In this document: positions 4,102-6,686 of the stretch, piece after piece
Position numbering within the stretch: the first letter of the stretch is position 1
Layout: each line of letters opens with the position of its first letter
From: Coriobacteriaceae bacterium
GTDB taxonomy: Bacteria > Actinomycetota > Coriobacteriia > Coriobacteriales > UMGS124
Reading direction: 5' to 3'
NCBI GenBank assembly: GCA_019420325.1
Contig: JAHZHK010000107.1
Location: 3,013-9,698 of the forward strand
DNA length: 6,686 nucleotides
The notes under the pieces: model-generated
What the model saw: only the letters and a program-made list of their open reading frames with translations
Databases searched by the model: none
Told to the model about the DNA's origin: nothing
Position numbers and translations under genes: made by a program

Positions 4102-6195
4102 ATGGCAACTTTTGAAGACCTCGGCCTTGGCGAGAACGTCCTCGCCGCAGTCCATCAGATGGGCTACACGGAGGCTACCCCCGTCCAGGAGCAGGCCATC
4201 CCGCTGGTGCTCGCCGGTCACGACGTTATCGCCGCCGCCCAGACCGGTACCGGCAAGACTGCCGCCTTTACCCTGCCTGTGCTCGACAAGCTCGGTCATT
4301 TTGAGAAGGGCCACGGCCCCAAGGCCCTTATCGTGACCCCCACCCGCGAGCTTGCCCAGCAGATCGACTCCGTCGCCCGCACCGTGGCCAAGAAGACCGG
4401 CCACTACGTGCTCACCGTCGTGGGCGGCGTGAGCTACAACCCTCAGATCAACGGCCTGCGCCGCGGCATCGACGTGCTCGTCGCTACCCCCGGCCGTCTG
4501 CTCGACCTGTACGACCGCATGGTCCTCGACCTCAACGACATCGAGGTCCTCGTTCTCGACGAGGCCGACCGTATGCTCGACATGGGCTTCTGGCCTGACG
4601 TGAAGCAGATCATCGACTGCATCCCCAACGAGCGCCAGACCCTGCTCTTCTCCGCCACCATCGACGACTCCGTCATGCGCACCATCGGCGGCGAGGTCAA
4701 GGACCCGCAGTTCGTCGAGATCGCCCACAAGGGCACTGCTGCCGAGACCGTCGAGCAGTTCGTGATCCCCACGAGCCAGCACCAGAAGGCTGACCTCCTC
4801 GAGTACGTGCTCGACGAGAAGGGCTCCGACCGCGTCATCATCTTCACCCGCACCAAGTCGCGCGCTGAGATTCTGGCCGAGCGCCTGAACCGCGAGGGCT
4901 TCAGCGCCGAGGCCATCCACGGCGACCGCAGCCAGGGCCAGCGCAGCCGCGCCCTCAAGAACTTCAAGGACGGCCGCGTGGGCATCCTCGTTGCTACCGA
5001 CGTTCTCGCCCGCGGCATCGACGTTTCTGACGTTGACCACGTCATCAACTTTGACGTGCCCATGGACCCGGAGGACTACATCCACCGTATCGGCCGTACG
5101 GGCCGTGCCGGCGAGGAGGGCTTCTCCATCACCTTCGTCGCTCCCGACGAGGAGTACGACTTCTACGACATCGAGTACCTGATGAAGAAGACGGTGCCCG
5201 AGATGGAGCTCGAGGGCTTCGAGTTCGACGACCGTCGCGCTTGGCTCGATCCCGATCGCGATCCCACCGTGCGTCCCCGTCGTGGCCGCAAGGGCGGTCG
5301 CGGTGGCCGTGGCGGTCGCGGTGGCCGCGGTGGCCGTGGCGAGCGCTTCGAGCGCGGCGAGCGCGGTTCCCGTGAGTTCTCCCGTGGTGGCCGCCGTGGC
5401 GACCGTCACAGCGATATGGGCAACTTCGACCGTACCGAGGAGCACGAGCGTCGCGCTGAGCAGGTGGAGCGCGCCGATGTCGCTCTGAATGCCGGTCAGA
5501 CCGAGGCCAAGCCTGCCGGTGAGGGCACGGGCCGCAGCCTCGAGGAGCGCCGTGCTGCTCGTTTCGCCGAGACCGCCGCTCGTCGTGAGCGCGCCGAGGC
5601 CCAGGACCGCGCCGAGCGCGAGGCCCGTCGTGCCGAGCGCGGCGATCGCGACTTCGACCGCGGCGATCGTGGCGGCCGCGGTGGCCGTGGTGGCCGCGGT
5701 GGCTACGACCGCGGTGGCCGTGGCGGCTATGGTCGCGACGACCGTCGTGGCGGCTACGGCGATCGTGGTGGTCGCGGTGGCTATGGCGACCGTGACCGCG
5801 GTGGCCGTGGCGGCTATGGCGATCGCGACCGCGATGAGCGCGGCTACGACCGTCGTGACGAGCGCGGTTACGGTCGTGACGAGAAGTCCGGCGAGCAGCG
5901 TCGCGGTTACGGCGACCGTGAGCGCGGTGGCCGTGGCGGCTATGGTCGCGACGACCGTCGTGGCGGCTACGGCGAGCGCGGTGGCCGCGGCAGCTATGGT
6001 GACCGTGACCGTCGTGGCTATGGCGATCGCGACAACGGTGGCGACCGTCGCGACGGCCACAAGGGCGGCTACAACCGCTCCGAGGACCGCGGCAGCCGTT
6101 ACGAGCGCGGTGGCTCGAACTCCGGCAACGGCAACGGGCCCAAGCAGTACGGCATGCAGCGCTACCGTAAGCCCGGCGACCACGGCGCGAACTAA
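4102..6195 (+). CDS. DEAD-box ATP-dependent RNA helicase with long RGG/GYG tail (RhlE-like core)
   Basis: The enzyme uses ATP to unwind short RNA duplexes; bacterial relatives act in ribosome assembly, mRNA decay and cold adaptation. All motifs are intact in the 697-residue protein: Q motif near 3-31 (F4, TPVQEQAIP 26-34), I AQTGTGKT 46-53, Ia PTRELAQQ 80-87, Ib TPGR 129-132, II DEAD 153-156, III SAT 184-186, IV VIIFTRT 245-251, V ATDVLARGID 298-307, VI HRIGRTGR 328-335. HGDRSQGQRSRALKNF (273-288) points to the RhlE branch rather than DeaD/CsdA; no DbpA-type RNA-binding domain is visible. From about 391 to the end the protein is low-complexity: an RGG block, a charged Arg/Glu/Ala stretch likely helical (about 445-515), then a second block of RGG, GYG and DRD repeats with about twenty RGG triplets in total. 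Such tails bind RNA and can drive condensation. The ATG at 4102 has AAGGAG (4087-4092) 9 bases upstream. Confidence 0.95.
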   Translation: MATFEDLGLGENVLAAVHQMGYTEATPVQEQAIPLVLAGHDVIAAAQTGTGKTAAFTLPVLDKLGHFEKGHGPKALIVTPTRELAQQIDSVARTVAKKTGHYVLTVVGGVSYNPQINGLRRGIDVLVATPGRLLDLYDRMVLDLNDIEVLVLDEADRMLDMGFWPDVKQIIDCIPNERQTLLFSATIDDSVMRTIGGEVKDPQFVEIAHKGTAAETVEQFVIPTSQHQKADLLEYVLDEKGSDRVIIFTRTKSRAEILAERLNREGFSAEAIHGDRSQGQRSRALKNFKDGRVGILVATDVLARGIDVSDVDHVINFDVPMDPEDYIHRIGRTGRAGEEGFSITFVAPDEEYDFYDIEYLMKKTVPEMELEGFEFDDRRAWLDPDRDPTVRPRRGRKGGRGGRGGRGGRGGRGERFERGERGSREFSRGGRRGDRHSDMGNFDRTEEHERRAEQVERADVALNAGQTEAKPAGEGTGRSLEERRAARFAETAARRERAEAQDRAEREARRAERGDRDFDRGDRGGRGGRGGRGGYDRGGRGGYGRDDRRGGYGDRGGRGGYGDRDRGGRGGYGDRDRDERGYDRRDERGYGRDEKSGEQRRGYGDRERGGRGGYGRDDRRGGYGERGGRGSYGDRDRRGYGDRDNGGDRRDGHKGGYNRSEDRGSRYERGGSNSGNGNGPKQYGMQRYRKPGDHGAN
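5710..5762 (+). repeat. 53-base direct repeat in helicase tail, copy 1
   Basis: This stretch is identical to 5923-5975 over 53 bases, and both ends are bounded by mismatches. It encodes RGGRGGYGRDDRRGGYG. The offset of 213 bases (71 codons) keeps the frame. Its first 23 bases recur once more at 5797-5819. Confidence 0.9.
5923..5975 (+). repeat. 53-base direct repeat in helicase tail, copy 2
   Basis: Identical to 5710-5762, including synonymous positions. The adjacent glycine- and arginine-coding repeats vary freely in third positions, so the identity points to a recent duplication or recombination between repeats. Confidence 0.9.
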
Positions 6196-6200
6196 GTTGC

Positions 6201-6295
6201 GGAACCTGATGCGCTGCGTTCCACAGGTGCTCACGTACGTCTAGTACGCATCGCACCTGTGCGCCTTGCGCATCAGAACCCGCGTTTGTGCGGGC
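6201..6295. repeat. Nested palindromic repeat, unit 1 (95 bases)
   Basis: It opens with GGAACCTG. Outer arms are CTGATGCGC (6206-6214) and GCGCATCAG (6268-6276), 9 perfect pairs. Middle arms are CACAGGTGC (6222-6230) and GCACCTGTG (6253-6261), 9 perfect pairs. The tip is CGTAC-GTCTA-GTACG (6234-6248). A separate small hairpin, CCCGC/GCGGG (6279-6283, 6290-6294), closes the unit. It begins 5 bases after the helicase stop codon. Confidence 0.88.
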
Positions 6296-6420
6296 GGAAC
6301 CTGGCCTGCTGCGTTCCGCGGGGCTCGTCGCAAAGAGCGCTCCGTGTCGGGAGGCTCACGTACATCTAGTACGCATCGCCTCCCGACGCCTTGCAGGCCA
6401 GAACCCGCGTTTTAGTGGGC
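6296..6420. repeat. Nested palindromic repeat, unit 2 (125 bases)
   Basis: Same plan with different stems. Outer arms are CTGGCCTGC (6301-6309) and GCAGGCCAG (6393-6401). Middle arms are GTCGGGAGGC (6346-6355) and GCCTCCCGAC (6378-6387). The tip is CGTAC-ATCTA-GTACG (6359-6373). About 30 extra bases (near 6318-6345, including CGCTCCGTG) lie between the left outer and left middle arms. The closing hairpin is CCCGC/GTGGG with one G-U. Confidence 0.88.
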
Positions 6421-6567
6421 GGAACCTGATGCGCCGCGTTCTCCACGGGACTTGTCGCACAGGGCGCTCCGTGCGCGGGACCTCACGCGCGGTGCGCACC
6501 TTTGGTGTACATCTAGTACGCATCGGCCCCGCGCGCCTTGCAGGCCAGAACCCGCGTTTTGGTGGGT
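6421..6567. repeat. Nested palindromic repeat, unit 3 (147 bases, rearranged)
   Basis: The left outer arm CTGATGCGC (6426-6434) matches unit 1. The right outer arm GCAGGCCAG (6540-6548) matches unit 2, so the outer stem is lost. Middle arms GCGCGGGACC (6473-6482) and GGCCCCGCGC (6525-6534) pair with one mismatch. An insertion containing the palindrome GGTGCGCACC (6491-6500) precedes the tip GTAC-ATCTA-GTAC (6507-6519). A further GGAACCTG at 6568-6575 starts a truncated fourth copy. Confidence 0.85.
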
Positions 6568-6603
6568 GGAACCTGGTTTTGTGGGTTGGGCGATAGATAT
6601 ATG

Positions 6604-6640
6604 AACGGGCTGGGGGATACTGTCCTCCAGCCCGTTTTTT
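6604..6640 (+). terminator. Intrinsic terminator after helicase and repeat array
   Basis: AACGGGCTGGGGGA (6604-6617) pairs with TCCTCCAGCCCGTT (6623-6636) over 14 positions with one G-U. The loop is TACTG and the U-run is 6635-6640. The opposite strand lacks a matching T-run, so it acts on plus-strand transcripts. It would place the whole repeat array in the helicase 3' untranslated region unless the array has its own promoter. Confidence 0.88.
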
Positions 6641-6686
6641 AATATGAGCAGGACATTGTCAAGAGGCAGAAAGCGACCGGGCCCAA

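Noticed and set aside
3808..6234. Minus-strand open frame of 808 codons, Ala/Thr/Val-rich
   Set aside because: It is the antisense of the helicase. The G/C-ending codons and Gly/Arg repeats of the sense gene remove stops on the other strand. There is no domain, no ribosome site, and the sense frame has all DEAD-box motifs.
6201..6575. CRISPR array
   Set aside because: The conserved parts are long and the units vary in length (95, 125, 147). There are no uniform unique spacers, and the variable segments pair with each other.
6201..6575. Integron attC array
   Set aside because: Imperfect palindromes with variable arms are reminiscent, but the RYYYAAC/GTTRRRY core sites and intervening cassette genes are absent.
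6288..6596. 102-codon plus-strand frame across the palindromic repeats
   Set aside because: The repeated peptide (HLVRI, RLAGQNPRF) only mirrors the nucleotide repeat. Unit lengths differ by amounts not all divisible by three and the covariation is at base-pair level, so a structural element explains it better.

Overview
The window is GC-rich DNA (clearly lower in GC only around 940-1000 and 3640-3900). Third codon positions are strongly G/C biased, Shine-Dalgarno sites are good, and genes are well spaced singletons with their own signals. This look, the family variants present and the type of stand-alone Fe-S protein fit an anaerobic gut actinobacterium of the Coriobacteriia (Collinsella-like). 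That assignment is an inference from style and memory, not from a database search.

Layout. (1) 1-820, minus strand: mazG, a nucleoside triphosphate pyrophosphohydrolase, cut by the left window edge near its C-terminus. (2) 821-996: a divergent promoter region containing a GAT-rich tract. (3) 997-2062, plus strand: a gene of the AlbA_2 / RecG-like ATP-binding / winged-helix regulator family, broken by an internal out-of-frame deletion. The first residues of the original protein survive in one frame, and the ATPase-like and winged-helix parts survive in another as a 331-residue frame. (4) 2063-2277: a promoter region with three alternating ACAAT/ATTGT half-sites. (5) 2278-3426, plus strand: a 382-residue protein with several [4Fe-4S] motifs, followed by a strong intrinsic terminator. 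(6) 3542-4101: 560 bases with no confident gene. It holds a possible promoter, the tail of a small unexplained reading frame, a strong terminator and a G-U rich hairpin, and may be a long regulated leader of the next gene. (7) 4102-6195, plus strand: a DEAD-box RNA helicase (RhlE-like core) with a tail of about 300 residues, rich in RGG and GYG motifs. The tail DNA contains a perfect in-frame 53-base duplication. (8) 6201-6575: three tandem nested-palindrome units between the helicase stop codon and its terminator at 6604-6640. Their stem arms differ between units 1 and 2 but stay complementary, while the loop is conserved.

The genes do not form an evident operon. Housekeeping themes are nucleotide-pool sanitation, electron transfer and RNA remodelling. 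The least explained part is the nested palindromic array at 6201-6575. The next most interesting are the possible attenuator leader before the helicase and the internally deleted AlbA_2-family regulator.
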